DNA of 64,000 bases from an uncultured Coprococcus sp. (GTDB lineage: Bacteria > Bacillota > Clostridia > Lachnospirales > Lachnospiraceae). The notes under the pieces are model-generated. The model searched no databases. It saw only the letters and a list, made by a program, of their open reading frames with translations, and was not told where the DNA came from. The DNA lies in NCBI GenBank assembly GCA_934277375.1, contig CAKQTZ010000006.1, forward strand, positions 62,001 to 126,000, given 5' to 3'. Position numbers and translations under genes: made by a program. How positions within the stretch are numbered: the stretch's first letter is position 1; each line of letters begins with the position of its first letter. Of the stretch, positions 8,870 to 17,889 are shown in pieces.

Positions 8870-10186
8870 TCACTTCATGCCAGAATCTGCGAATTCAAAT
8901 AGCGACTTGACCGTAACCGTCTGACCGTAGTTTTCCTTACCATTGCTTAAAAGAACAGTCTTACATCCTGCATTGATTCCAGCTTTAACATCATTCTCAC
9001 CATCGCCAATCATCCATGACTGCGACAGGTCAATATTGAAATCTTCTGCCGCTTTCAACAGCATCCCTGGCTTCGGTTTGCGACAGCTACAATCAATTTT
9101 AAGCTCTGGTCGTTCGCCTTCATATCCCCTATGTGGATGATGCGGGCAATAATAAATCGCATCAAGATATGCTCCATCTTTCCCAAGAAGTGTTTCCATC
9201 TTGTTATGGATTTCTTCCAGTTCTTGGAATGTCACCTCTCCCCTTGCAATAACAGGTTGATTTGTAACTACAATTGCAAGATAACCAGATACATTAATCT
9301 TCTTAATCGCCTCTGATACACCATCATTTAATTCAAAGTCGTCAATATTTCTAAGAAATCCAACATATTTATTGATAGTACCGTCTCGGTCAAGGAACAC
9401 GGCTTTCTGTTTATTAGAAAGGTTCTTAGCGGATACTCTTCCAGCTTTGAAATCTTCTTCTACCTGATGGAAACGAGCAGGCGTCCCCATATCTTTTACA
9501 TATTCAGGAGAATCATAGCAGAACATCTTGCCAGATCCCGCCAACGGTTTCAGGAGCTGGCGATCTAAATCAACTTTTACAGTCTTCCCTGTCGTTTCAT
9601 CCACAGTGCCGAGTTTGTCTGCATCAATTGACACCATATCAAGAATTTTAGGATCAATCACATGCAAACCCGCATTGACTCTATTTTTATAAAATATCGG
9701 ACGCACATCTTCTTTTGCCAGCCAAGATTGAACCGACATATTCTTTTCCGCAATGATGAGGCCACTATCGTAAGGATGGTTATTAGGATGAGTGAACAGC
9801 GTCACCAATCCGCCATGTTCCTGATGAAACCTAATCATACGGTTAAAATCAACATCAAAAACAGCATCTGCATTCAAAAGAAGAAATGGTTCATCTCCGA
9901 GTTGTTCCCGTAGTTTGAAAAGAGCACCTGCATTTCCGAGCGGTGTAACTTCATTGTAGTACTGAATTGACACCCCAAGTTTAGAGCCATCCCCAAAATA
10001 GTTCATGATCTTGTCTCCCATATAGGATACTGTCATGATAAAATCTTTAAAGCCCTGATTCCTCAACGAAACAAGTTCGCGTTCTAGAACTGGAACACCC
10101 TCGATTGGAATCAAAGGTTTTGGAATATCTGGAAACAATTCGGATATTCGAGTACCTCGCCCTCCGGCCATAATAACTACTTTCAT
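8870..10186 (-). CDS. hddC-gmhB: Fused heptose-1-phosphate guanylyltransferase and heptose-1,7-bisphosphate phosphatase
   Basis: A 438-residue two-domain protein. Residues 1-235 are a nucleotidyltransferase: MKVVIMAGGRGTRISELFPD, the KPLIP motif, and LLLNADAVF as the metal-binding strand. This should make GDP-heptose from heptose 1-phosphate and GTP. Residues 245-435 are a GmhB-type HAD phosphatase: FLDRDGTINKYVGF with the nucleophile Asp, VTNQP, the zinc ligands CPHHPH and CSCRKPKPGM, and MIGDGENDVKAG. This removes the 7-phosphate. The two steps are not consecutive with HddA-only order (kinase, phosphatase, guanylyltransferase), so one chain carries steps 3 and 4. It ends 4 bases before the hddA stop context and uses a good internal start. 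Confidence 0.92.
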   Translation of the reverse strand: MKVVIMAGGRGTRISELFPDIPKPLIPIEGVPVLERELVSLRNQGFKDFIMTVSYMGDKIMNYFGDGSKLGVSIQYYNEVTPLGNAGALFKLREQLGDEPFLLLNADAVFDVDFNRMIRFHQEHGGLVTLFTHPNNHPYDSGLIIAEKNMSVQSWLAKEDVRPIFYKNRVNAGLHVIDPKILDMVSIDADKLGTVDETTGKTVKVDLDRQLLKPLAGSGKMFCYDSPEYVKDMGTPARFHQVEEDFKAGRVSAKNLSNKQKAVFLDRDGTINKYVGFLRNIDDFELNDGVSEAIKKINVSGYLAIVVTNQPVIARGEVTFQELEEIHNKMETLLGKDGAYLDAIYYCPHHPHRGYEGERPELKIDCSCRKPKPGMLLKAAEDFNIDLSQSWMIGDGENDVKAGINAGCKTVLLSNGKENYGQTVTVKSLFEFADSGMK

Positions 10187-10190
10187 GTTT

Positions 10191-11192
10191 TTAATCCTTT
10201 GGTGTATAATTTTCTGGTGTATAATGAATCACTCGAGTTCCACCGTCCTCAAATTTGAACGGAATATAGAGTAAGTCGCACATAGCCCAGCGAACTGCAT
10301 CTTGATGTTCTGGCTGTACATAAAATACAAGGAACCCACCACCACCAGCGCCGAGAAGTTTTCCGCCCAACGCGCCAGCAGCAATACCTTTTGCGTAAAG
10401 TTCATCAATGCTATTTGTGGACACCGCAGATCCTGTCTGACGTTTTAGCTTCCATGTGTGATCCAGCATTCTGCCAAAATCATCCAAATCATGTTCTTTG
10501 TCCGTCAAAACCTTCTCCGCATCATCCACAAGCGACAGCATTTCTTTTAACTGTGCCGTTTTATCAACTTTACCTGCAGCATTTGCTTTCTGCACATCGG
10601 AAGAAAAACGAGTAAAGCCGGTAAAGAACATCATCAAATTCTGATTAAGCTGTTTTTTCCTCTCCGGAGAAATAATAACCGGGAGAACTTCATAGCCGTC
10701 CGCATTAAAGTTAATGCGGTTAAAACCACCAAATGATGCGGCAATCTGGTCCTGCCATCCACCTGCTTCCTGACATAAATTCCGCTCAAGATAAATTGCT
10801 TCATCTGCCAGTTTCTTCTTATCAGCATATTTGCCCTTCAGCGCATAAAAAGCATTCAGCATTCCTACTGCAAAAGAACTTGATGTTCCCAATCCAGAAC
10901 GTGCAGGAAGATCTGCTTCATAGGTAAGTCGAATTTCATGCATGTCCAGCATTTTCATTGCATTGCGAATTGCTGGGTGCTGAATAGCATCAATATTTGT
11001 CACACGCTCTGTCTTTGAGTAAGACAACTCCGTAGAGTAATCAAAAAAACGTGGTAGGTGTCTAACGTTCACATAACAATACTTATCAAATGTGGTAGAC
11101 AAAACAGAGCCACCGTGCTCTCTAAAAAAACTTTCCATATCTGTTCCGCCACCAAAAAATGACATGCGGAAAGGTGTTTGCGTAATAATCAT
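10191..11192 (-). CDS. hddA: D-glycero-alpha-D-manno-heptose 7-phosphate kinase
   Basis: A 333-residue GHMP kinase phosphorylating heptose 7-phosphate at C1 in the GDP-heptose branch. It has the N-terminal PFRMSFFGGGTDMESFFREH, the ATP loop LPARSGLGTSSSFAVGMLNA near residue 98, and the C-terminal GALGGKLLGAGGGGFLVFY loop. All three are typical of HddA. GGAGGAATTAGAG precedes the ATG. It is the first complete gene downstream of a 360 bp gap and the AAA remnant, so it may head its own transcript carrying hddC-gmhB, the acetyltransferase, gmhA and the following glycosyltransferase. The alpha (GDP) route rather than the beta (ADP) route is inferred from the HddA/HddC family membership. Confidence 0.92.
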   Translation of the reverse strand: MIITQTPFRMSFFGGGTDMESFFREHGGSVLSTTFDKYCYVNVRHLPRFFDYSTELSYSKTERVTNIDAIQHPAIRNAMKMLDMHEIRLTYEADLPARSGLGTSSSFAVGMLNAFYALKGKYADKKKLADEAIYLERNLCQEAGGWQDQIAASFGGFNRINFNADGYEVLPVIISPERKKQLNQNLMMFFTGFTRFSSDVQKANAAGKVDKTAQLKEMLSLVDDAEKVLTDKEHDLDDFGRMLDHTWKLKRQTGSAVSTNSIDELYAKGIAAGALGGKLLGAGGGGFLVFYVQPEHQDAVRWAMCDLLYIPFKFEDGGTRVIHYTPENYTPKD

Positions 11193-11555
11193 CTCTAATT
11201 CCTCCGGTCTTCTTCGGCCCCAATTCCCTCAAAAGGTGTTTTTATCTATGTACACATCCATATGGATGGTATTTCACTCTAATTTTCGCTGTGTGATAAC
11301 CACCCTCGGCTAAGTGTTTTCTTATGCTGTCGTATCCAACAACCCCAGCAATCATATTTTTCTTGTTTTATACTCCATAAATCATCTGTTTTTCCGTAAT
11401 TTTCATGACTCAACAAACCGTTATGATGTAGGTGTCATTAGCGGGTCAGATAGCTGTGAAATATGACCAATTTCAGCACCCCATATAGTGTGCAAAACAG
11501 GTGCTTTTTGACGTTGCTACGTCATTATGGTTTGCCCCGTAGACATTGTCTCATG
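11193..11555. other. Non-coding stretch upstream of hddA
   Basis: No convincing gene here on either strand. Short open pieces on the minus strand (one reads KKHLFCTLYGVLKLVIFHSY) are interrupted by stops and I do not recognise them. It presumably holds the hddA promoter plus decayed sequence continuing from the ATPase remnant next door. Confidence 0.4.
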
Positions 11556-12212
11556 TCATGATAGCAGGAGCTGTCTTGTTATAAAGTCCAGATTATTGCT
11601 TTCTATCAAAGATCTGTTATTTACCAACAATGTAAGCATACTTCTTCCAGCTGGTATATAGTAAGTCTCTTTATCGTCATCAAATATTGTATTGACATTT
11701 TTTTAAAATTATCGTAATTTCTGAGTCTTTCTTTACTTGCATACGCCAAAGTTACTTCTACCGCAGATGACTTCTGACTGTGGCGTTCTAAAGCATCCTG
11801 TTCCTGCTGACGTATAAGCTTTTTCAATTCTAATGAAAAACTTACGCTTATATCTCCTGCTTTTTTCCACAATTCTTATACTTATCCATCTGTCTTCTGT
11901 ATAATAATATTTCAGTGACAATTTCTTGTCTAATTCCCAGCTATATCCAAACAGAGACACAAATACATATTTTAGATCCCTTCTTATTGCTTTTTCAAAG
12001 CCCTGATCTGCGTCTTCATCGTTATATCTGCCCGCATCATACAGCTGGCACAGATAGTCTGTGAGCATGGTCTTTATATGCCTGAAGTAATAAACAGCCT
12101 TTGCGATAGTACTCTTACCAGTCGCCTGTTCACCTATTATTAAATTGAAATCATTTACATCCATATCAATACATTTGACCGGTCCCAGATTTCTAATCTC
12201 TATTCTCTGCAA
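11556..12212 (-). pseudogene. AAA-family ATPase remnant, frameshifted at least twice
   Basis: The reading frame from 12212 begins MQRIEIRNLGPVKCIDMDVN and has a Walker A loop, GEQATGKST, near residue 32, typical of AAA_15/AAA_21 SMC-like ATPases found in defence or nuclease-linked systems. It leaves frame at an A-run near 11864-11870, continues in a second frame (LELKKLIRQQEQDALERHS), then shifts again at the A-run near 11700 into KNVNTIFDDDKETYYIPAG and stops at 11556-11558. The joined product is about 215 residues, so the Walker B half is also missing. It sits between two polysaccharide modules and is probably debris from an insertion or recombination. Confidence 0.75.
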
Positions 12213-12300
12213 TTTATATACCCTTTCTCGCTTATATGATAATATACATTTTATATAATTATCTCACATATTATTCAGCCTGCAGGTGTATGTGTGTCTC

Positions 12301-13752
12301 CTACTTCGACCCTTCCCTACCAAGCACAACCTTGATAGTCTTCAGCACTATCTTCACATCAAGTCCAAAGCTCCAGTTCTCTATATACTCCGTATCCAGT
12401 CTCACGACCTCCTCAAAGTCCGTAATATCACTCCTACCGCTCACCTGCCACATACCGGTGATTCCCGGTTTCGTAGCAAGACGGCTCTTGTGGTGCATCT
12501 CATACTGCTCCACCTCAGAGATGAGTGGTGGTCTTGTACCAACCAGTGAGAGATCACCTTTCAGCACATTGAAGAACTGTGGGAACTCGTCTATGGAGAA
12601 GTCTCTGATATACTGGCCGATTCCCTTCTTCTTGGTGCCGTCCGGCAGGATCTTGTTGCCTATGACTCTCGGATCAAAGTCCATCTTGAACATCTTGGAA
12701 TCGCTCATGGTGTTCTGTTCCATGAGTTCCTTCTTGCGCTCCTCCGCATCCATGTACATGCTTCGGAACTTGTACATCTTGAATATCTTGCCGTTCAGTC
12801 CCACTCTCTCCTGCTTGAAGAAAATCGGTCCAGGGGACTTGATGTATATGATAGGACCTATGAATATGGTGAGGATGAGTGTGAATATGCTTCCCACCAG
12901 ACCGCCTATTATATCCATTGCTCTCTTGAGCAGCATCTGCTTTGGTGTTGCGTAGTTCATCATGGTCGTGACCACGGTCTCACCATTTATCTTCTGGATG
13001 AGCTGCTTGTCACCGTGGGTCTTCACGATGGATGATATGCACATGTGAACCGTGACTCCGCCCTCTACGAATGAGTCTATCAAGGTGTTTGCATATCCAT
13101 ATGCTCCGCGCACATCCACGTATATCTCATCCACCCATGCGGTTCTCACATAATCAACTGCGCTGTTGTAATCCGCCACCACCGGCACTCCCTGGATATC
13201 CTGACCGATGAGATTGGCATCTATCACCATGACTCCTACTATATCAAATCCAGAGTAGTTCTTCTCCTTGAGCCCTGCCACCACTTCCTCCGCGATCTGT
13301 CTGGTGGTCATGACCAGAAGCTTCTTACCTTTGCCAAGCTCTGCGTATCTGGACAAGCGCTTCTTCCACAGACTTCTCACCGCAAATGTGGCATACACAT
13401 ATATTCCCCACATGAGCAGAATGGTAGTTCTGGAATATATAGATGTATCCTTGAGGACAAACACATACAGAAGAATCAGTGCAACTACAACAAATCCATT
13501 TTTGAAACTGGATACTAATTCCTTGAAGTATCCTCTTCTGATGACGCCCTCATATGTATTCAGGAATATCATGGCTACTATATCCGCAAGCTCTGTGATG
13601 ATAGCCAGTGCCAGGTAATCTCTGCTCGCATACGGATTTACCATGCCGTGTCTTATCCAGAACGCTGCCAAAAATGACAGCTGAAGCGTTATGAGATCCA
13701 GCAGCATGAAGTCGAAGTGCTTCAGCCAGCCTTTTGCTCCCTTCTGATACAT
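12301..13752 (-). CDS. Undecaprenyl-phosphate sugar phosphotransferase (polyprenyl glycosylphosphotransferase)
   Basis: A 483-residue membrane enzyme that starts the polysaccharide repeat by moving a sugar phosphate onto undecaprenyl phosphate. The N-terminal 145 residues contain about four membrane helices and the middle is a CoA-binding-like Rossmann domain (residues 145-270). A fifth hydrophobic segment near 285-310 precedes the catalytic bacterial sugar transferase domain. There FKMYKFRSMYMDAEERKKEL, FSIDEFPQFFNVLKGDLSLV with the catalytic Asp-Glu, GTRPPL and KPGITGMWQVSGRSD are all intact. It follows the regulatory genes and precedes the sugar-nucleotide genes. Which sugar is transferred (galactose, glucose or N-acetyl sugar) cannot be read from sequence. 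Confidence 0.93.
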   Translation of the reverse strand: MYQKGAKGWLKHFDFMLLDLITLQLSFLAAFWIRHGMVNPYASRDYLALAIITELADIVAMIFLNTYEGVIRRGYFKELVSSFKNGFVVVALILLYVFVLKDTSIYSRTTILLMWGIYVYATFAVRSLWKKRLSRYAELGKGKKLLVMTTRQIAEEVVAGLKEKNYSGFDIVGVMVIDANLIGQDIQGVPVVADYNSAVDYVRTAWVDEIYVDVRGAYGYANTLIDSFVEGGVTVHMCISSIVKTHGDKQLIQKINGETVVTTMMNYATPKQMLLKRAMDIIGGLVGSIFTLILTIFIGPIIYIKSPGPIFFKQERVGLNGKIFKMYKFRSMYMDAEERKKELMEQNTMSDSKMFKMDFDPRVIGNKILPDGTKKKGIGQYIRDFSIDEFPQFFNVLKGDLSLVGTRPPLISEVEQYEMHHKSRLATKPGITGMWQVSGRSDITDFEEVVRLDTEYIENWSFGLDVKIVLKTIKVVLGREGSK

Positions 13753-14037
13753 AATTCTCTCTCCTCATCTCTCGTGCCAGATACGGAAATGTCGCACAGC
13801 CATATCTATCATGTACCTTGTTCCATATCCTCTCAATACCTACATGAAATGTCTGACCAGACATACCCTTCCGCATGTCCACTCAACCATTTCATCTGGG
13901 AATTAACCCACGATTATTCTATCATGTCAAATATTGATATTGACCACCTCCACCGGCAGCACTGAACATTCCGTGGCCTGAATATTACTGTGTGCTGCGG
14001 CTTCGGCAGTATTACATACGTTATCTAATCGATCTGA

Positions 14038-15033
14038 TTATCTAACTGTGTATATAACTGGCTTTGAAGTAGCCTTGTAGTTTGTTGAAGATGCTACCTT
14101 AACTGTGATTCTTACCTTTGTGCCCTTCTTGACACCCTTCTTAACAATGATCTTGCCGTTTACAACTGACACCTTACCATTGTTTGTTGAGTAAGTAATC
14201 TTAGCTTTGCCCTTAACGCCTGTTACCTTAACAGTCTTCTTGTTTATAGCAACCTTAACGTTCTTCTGAGCAGCCTTGTTGATTGTGTATGTAATAGTCT
14301 TTGTTCCCTTGTAGTTGCCGATACCTGTGATCTTTACAGTGTACTTTCCAGCCTTTGTAGCCTTTACAGTTCCTGAGATCTTGTAATCAACACCCTTCTT
14401 AAGAACCTTCTTGCCATTCTTAACAGTAACTTTTGTTGTCTGAGCCTTTCCTGTGTAAGTCTTGCTTGCAGCCTTTGCGCTTACCTTAGCAGCGTTGTAC
14501 TGGATTCTATAAGTTACCTTCTTGGTGAATGAGTAGTTACCCTTACCCTTGATAACCATAGTGTACTTACCTACGCTCTTCTTGACATTACCTGATACTG
14601 TGTAGTCCTTACCATACTTGAGAACCTTGTTGCCAACCTTTACTGTAGGCAGAACTCTCTGAGCCTTGCTTGATACAATCTTGCTGGCTGCTGTAGCCTT
14701 AGGAGCTACCTTCTTGGCACTTACCTTGTAAGTATAAGTCTTAGTACCTGAGTACTTGCCCATACCCTTTATAGTTACCTTGTATGTTCCTGCATTTGTA
14801 GGATTGGTCTTACCTGTTATCTCATAGTCTGTACCAGCTACAAGTGTCTTTCCGTTTACCTTAACAACGATCTTGGCTTTCTGTGCCTTTCCTGTGTATG
14901 TGATTGCTGTTGATGTAACCTTTGCTGTCTTTGAGAAGTCAACCTTTGCAGGTGATGGCTTTGCAAATGCAACTGTTGGAACGAGCATTACCACGCACAT
15001 GATCACTGCCAGTAATTTTTTAAGATTCTTCAC
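14038..15033 (-). CDS. Secreted protein with three tandem about 80-residue beta-rich repeats
   Basis: 331 residues with a clear signal peptide: MKNLKKLLAVIMCVVMLVPT ending at AFA. Then come three repeats, each with YTGKAQ..., a Val/Lys strand, a GTDY/GKDY/GVDYKISG turn, an AGKYTVKITG-like strand and GMGKYSGTKTYTY-type closing strand. A fourth shorter unit at the C terminus (KVTGVKGKAKITYSTNNGKV) resembles Big_2-like Ig domains. The protein is extremely Lys-rich and basic. I see no sortase motif, transmembrane anchor or enzyme motif. Its place between cpsD and the initiating transferase suggests a secreted protein that binds the polysaccharide or wall, but no function is known to me. GGAGG precedes the start. 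Confidence 0.8.
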   Translation of the reverse strand: MKNLKKLLAVIMCVVMLVPTVAFAKPSPAKVDFSKTAKVTSTAITYTGKAQKAKIVVKVNGKTLVAGTDYEITGKTNPTNAGTYKVTIKGMGKYSGTKTYTYKVSAKKVAPKATAASKIVSSKAQRVLPTVKVGNKVLKYGKDYTVSGNVKKSVGKYTMVIKGKGNYSFTKKVTYRIQYNAAKVSAKAASKTYTGKAQTTKVTVKNGKKVLKKGVDYKISGTVKATKAGKYTVKITGIGNYKGTKTITYTINKAAQKNVKVAINKKTVKVTGVKGKAKITYSTNNGKVSVVNGKIIVKKGVKKGTKVRITVKVASSTNYKATSKPVIYTVR

Positions 15034-15119
15034 GATAAATTCCTCCTTCCCTGATTTGTCGCAAATTTATATTGATAAAACACGCCGCATGCCACTTTAC
15101 GGAATGTAATATCCGAAGA

Positions 15120-15857
15120 TTATTGCTGATCTGACGACGCTGCGGCTTCTCTTCCGTAGCTGCCGTAGCCATATTGATTGTAGTACTTGCCGTATTTGCC
15201 ATAGTACTTCTTGTATGCTCTGCCCGTGGTCTCCACCCTGTTCAGAATGACTCCGAGCAATGTGCAGTTTACCTGCTCCAGCTGCTGCAGTGACTGCTTT
15301 ATCAGCGTTCTGGATGTCTCACCGGCTCTTACCACCAGTGCAGCTCCATCACACAGTGACGCGATCTGCGCCGCATCTGCCACGCTTCCAAGCGGGGGCG
15401 AATCTATGATAACATATCTGTATGTCTCTGCCAGATTGTTCAAAAGCTCGGCAAATCTTGCATCCTCAAGGAGTGCAGAAGGATTCTCCAGCAGATTCAT
15501 ACAAGGTACGATATACGCATTCTCTATCTGTGTTCCATATATCACATCATCCATCTCAGCCTGTCCCGACAGATAATATCCAAGATCTGTGAGCTTATCT
15601 GCATCCTTGATGTGATGTCTTTCCTTCATGACTGACTTACGGAGATCCACATCCACAAGTACAGTCGGGAATCCTGCCTCGGCAAGCATCTTCCACAGGT
15701 TGATCGCCACGCTGCTCTTGCCCTCATTCGGCATGCTGCTTGTTATGAGGATCTTCCTCGTATTCTTGCCGCAGAACTTTATGTTTATTCTGAGGCGGTT
15801 CATAGCCTCTTCCACTGCATAAGGCAGCTCCTGAAAATCTATATCTATCTTCTTCAT
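15120..15857 (-). CDS. cpsD: Capsular tyrosine-protein kinase (BY-kinase, CpsD/CapB family)
   Basis: A 245-residue cytoplasmic autokinase that controls polysaccharide polymerisation with CpsC. It has the Walker A variant SSMPNEGKSSVAIN at residues 41-54, Walker A-prime VLVDVDLRKS near residue 70, and Walker B YVIIDSPPLG near residue 150. The C terminus is a tyrosine cluster (YKKYYGKYGKYYNQYGYGSY), the classic site of autophosphorylation. Its start overlaps the cpsC stop by 4 bases (ATGA), so kinase and membrane activator are made together, as in Gram-positive split systems. Dephosphorylation is expected by the cpsB product encoded upstream. Confidence 0.95.
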   Translation of the reverse strand: MKKIDIDFQELPYAVEEAMNRLRINIKFCGKNTRKILITSSMPNEGKSSVAINLWKMLAEAGFPTVLVDVDLRKSVMKERHHIKDADKLTDLGYYLSGQAEMDDVIYGTQIENAYIVPCMNLLENPSALLEDARFAELLNNLAETYRYVIIDSPPLGSVADAAQIASLCDGAALVVRAGETSRTLIKQSLQQLEQVNCTLLGVILNRVETTGRAYKKYYGKYGKYYNQYGYGSYGREAAASSDQQ

Positions 15858-16663
15858 GCTTTGCGCCTCTCTCTTCTGAACTTCTTGTCATTTACATCTT
15901 CCACATCGTCAGTTCTGAACTGGTCACTCTCCGGAATAACAGTGAGGGGAACTATTCCGAAATACTTCTCCATATCGTCTGATGAATGCACTGTGTCATC
16001 CATGAGATATCCTATTATGATTATCATGCAGTATATAAGAGCTCCAAGGAGTGCTCCTATAGCCGTATACTTCAGATAGCTTGGTCCTACCTTCTTGTCT
16101 GCCACCCTTGCCACCTGTGCAATATTTGGGGCATTTGTACTCATGGTGTCCGGAAGGTACTGGACTGCCACATCCGCAAGTGTGTTTGCTATATCACACG
16201 CCTGCTGCTTGTCAGTACTCGTGACAACGATCTGCAGTACTCTTGTATCTGAAGGGTTTACCAGTGAGATCATCTTCGCAAGTTCCTCGGATGTCATATC
16301 CAGATTCATCTTGTTTATAACCTGATCCAGAACCGGATAACTGAGCATCAGCTCCTCATAGTCCGCTGTGAGGGACGAACCGATATTCAGATCCTGAAGG
16401 TTTACTATGGAGTCATCCGATGCTGACACCACATACAGCTTCGCCGTTGACTGATATGTCGGCTTTATCATGAAATATGCATATGCATTGAACAGCACAG
16501 CACCTACCAGTAAACACAGGATTATGTATGGCAGTTTTTCCAGAAGTGCCATGCCCATGTCTATCAGGTCTATCTCTTTTTCGTCATCCTCCGCTCTAAA
16601 TGTTGTAAGAGTCTTGTTATTTGCTGTATTCGTCTCCTGTACAGCCACATTGCTGGAACTCAT
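15854..16663 (-). CDS. cpsC: Polysaccharide chain-length determinant / kinase activator (Wzz-CpsC family)
   Basis: A 269-residue membrane protein. The first membrane helix is near residues 45-65 (LPYIILCLLVGAVLFNAYAY), followed by an extracellular loop with YQSTAKLYVVSASDDSIVNL and the family ERVVQS-like LQIVVTSTDKQQACDIANTL. A second helix lies near residues 200-222. The short cytoplasmic tail after it, ending RKFRRERRKA, would touch the CpsD kinase. It regulates chain length and activates the kinase. It is coupled to cpsD and follows the LCP gene with a 26 bp gap. Confidence 0.92.
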   Translation of the reverse strand: MSSSNVAVQETNTANNKTLTTFRAEDDEKEIDLIDMGMALLEKLPYIILCLLVGAVLFNAYAYFMIKPTYQSTAKLYVVSASDDSIVNLQDLNIGSSLTADYEELMLSYPVLDQVINKMNLDMTSEELAKMISLVNPSDTRVLQIVVTSTDKQQACDIANTLADVAVQYLPDTMSTNAPNIAQVARVADKKVGPSYLKYTAIGALLGALIYCMIIIIGYLMDDTVHSSDDMEKYFGIVPLTVIPESDQFRTDDVEDVNDKKFRRERRKA

Positions 16664-16689
16664 ATATCTCCTCCGTTTTGTAAATTGTT

Positions 16690-17700
16690 TTATTTGTACT
16701 CCCTGTAAAACAGTTCTAATACCGCAGCCTGACGGCTTGCCTCATCAGCCTCAAGTTCTACATAATCAAGGTCGCTCACTGTCTCACTGCCCTCTATCCT
16801 GACTGTTCCTGTTTCCTTGTTCTTAAGTGCCAGTAGAGCCAGCTTTGAAAACTTCTGTGCATCTATATCTGTGACCATATAGTCCCCAAGTGCATCATAT
16901 ATGGTGAGTGGGTATTTGCTGTCCTCGCTGCACTTGGCTGCCAGACACTCCTTAAGTCCGGCCTTGTACATCTCATGTCTCTTCATTCTCTGTACATTTG
17001 TCTCATCCCCAACCTCGTATCTGTCATGCACATAATGTACAGCCTGCTCATCTGTGAGCTTTACAGTCTCCCCCTTCTTAAGGGACTTGTCAACCTTAGA
17101 GAAATCATCCTCTATAGTAACTGTGACTCCGCCTGCCAGATGATTTATGGTTCCGATGGCTCCCATGTTGACCGCTGCATAACCATCTATCTTCTGTCCG
17201 TCAAGGAATCCCGAAACGGCCTTCTTGACATTCTCACAGCTTATCTCCATGCCGTCACCGTTCTCATGTGCCAGTGCCAGCTGCGCAACAGATGATGCAA
17301 TGTATGTTCCATCAGGCTCCAGTGAATCCTGTTCCACCATAGTGTTTCGGTCAAGTGTCAGAGTCTTGTATGTCCCGCCCGAAAGATCACGCACCATAAG
17401 CATGATCACATCGCATCTGCCGGCACCTTCATAGGTGGTGGTCTTCTTTACCTTACCCATGTTGTCTATGCCCATGAACAGATAAGTCTCTATGTTCTTC
17501 TTCGGAACATATTTTACTCCATCAACCTCGATCATGCCCTCCACTGTCTCCTGACCTGAGCCATGACGCGGTCTGCTGCTGTTGCTTGGCCGCAGCGCCA
17601 TGACGAGTACTATGCATATGACTGCAATCGCCGCAACTGTTATGCCTATCTTTCTGTATATTCTTTTTTTCTCTGAAAATGTAATATTCCTACGCGACAT
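16690..17700 (-). CDS. LytR-CpsA-Psr family wall polymer ligase
   Basis: 336 residues: a short basic cytoplasmic start (MSRRNITFSEKKRIYRK), one membrane helix at about 17-37, then an extracellular LCP domain. Conserved features are YLFMGIDNMG, GRCDVIMLM, LTLDRNTMV with the conserved Arg, and HYVHDRYEVGDETNVQRMKR with the Arg-rich lipid phosphate site. LCP enzymes move undecaprenyl-linked glycans onto peptidoglycan, so this one probably anchors the polysaccharide made by this locus. The C-terminal 50 residues continue beyond the core. It lies in the order cpsB, small peptide, LCP, cpsC, cpsD. Confidence 0.92.
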   Translation of the reverse strand: MSRRNITFSEKKRIYRKIGITVAAIAVICIVLVMALRPSNSSRPRHGSGQETVEGMIEVDGVKYVPKKNIETYLFMGIDNMGKVKKTTTYEGAGRCDVIMLMVRDLSGGTYKTLTLDRNTMVEQDSLEPDGTYIASSVAQLALAHENGDGMEISCENVKKAVSGFLDGQKIDGYAAVNMGAIGTINHLAGGVTVTIEDDFSKVDKSLKKGETVKLTDEQAVHYVHDRYEVGDETNVQRMKRHEMYKAGLKECLAAKCSEDSKYPLTIYDALGDYMVTDIDAQKFSKLALLALKNKETGTVRIEGSETVSDLDYVELEADEASRQAAVLELFYREYK

Positions 17701-17740
17701 ACTTTTAACTCCTTCAACAGTTCAAACCGCAGGTCCCGCT

Positions 17741-17866
17741 TTATCTTATAACATTCATGAGCAGCATATCAGTTCCCGCTGTAGGCCATTTCTTCTCACA
17801 TATGATAAGCACACACAGCAGAACAAATAAGATCACGCTTATGATTATAGCTGTTTTCTTAGACAT
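17741..17866 (-). CDS. 41-residue single-helix membrane peptide
   Basis: A short gene between cpsB and the LCP gene. It opens MSKKTAIIISVILFVLLCVL with a short basic N terminus, one hydrophobic helix at residues 5-23, and a C-terminal tail with CEKKWPTAG. GGAGG lies 7 bases before the ATG and 23 bp separate it from the cpsB stop, so it looks translated as part of the operon. It has no recognisable family. It could be a small partner of the CpsC/CpsD or LCP membrane complex; this is inferred from position only. Confidence 0.6.
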   Translation of the reverse strand: MSKKTAIIISVILFVLLCVLIICEKKWPTAGTDMLLMNVIR

Positions 17867-17889
17867 ACTCTGTCCTCCATATTTGTTTT

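Noticed and set aside
13550..13882. 110-residue minus-strand frame upstream of the initiating transferase
   Set aside because: It overlaps the transferase N terminus in another frame and resembles nothing.
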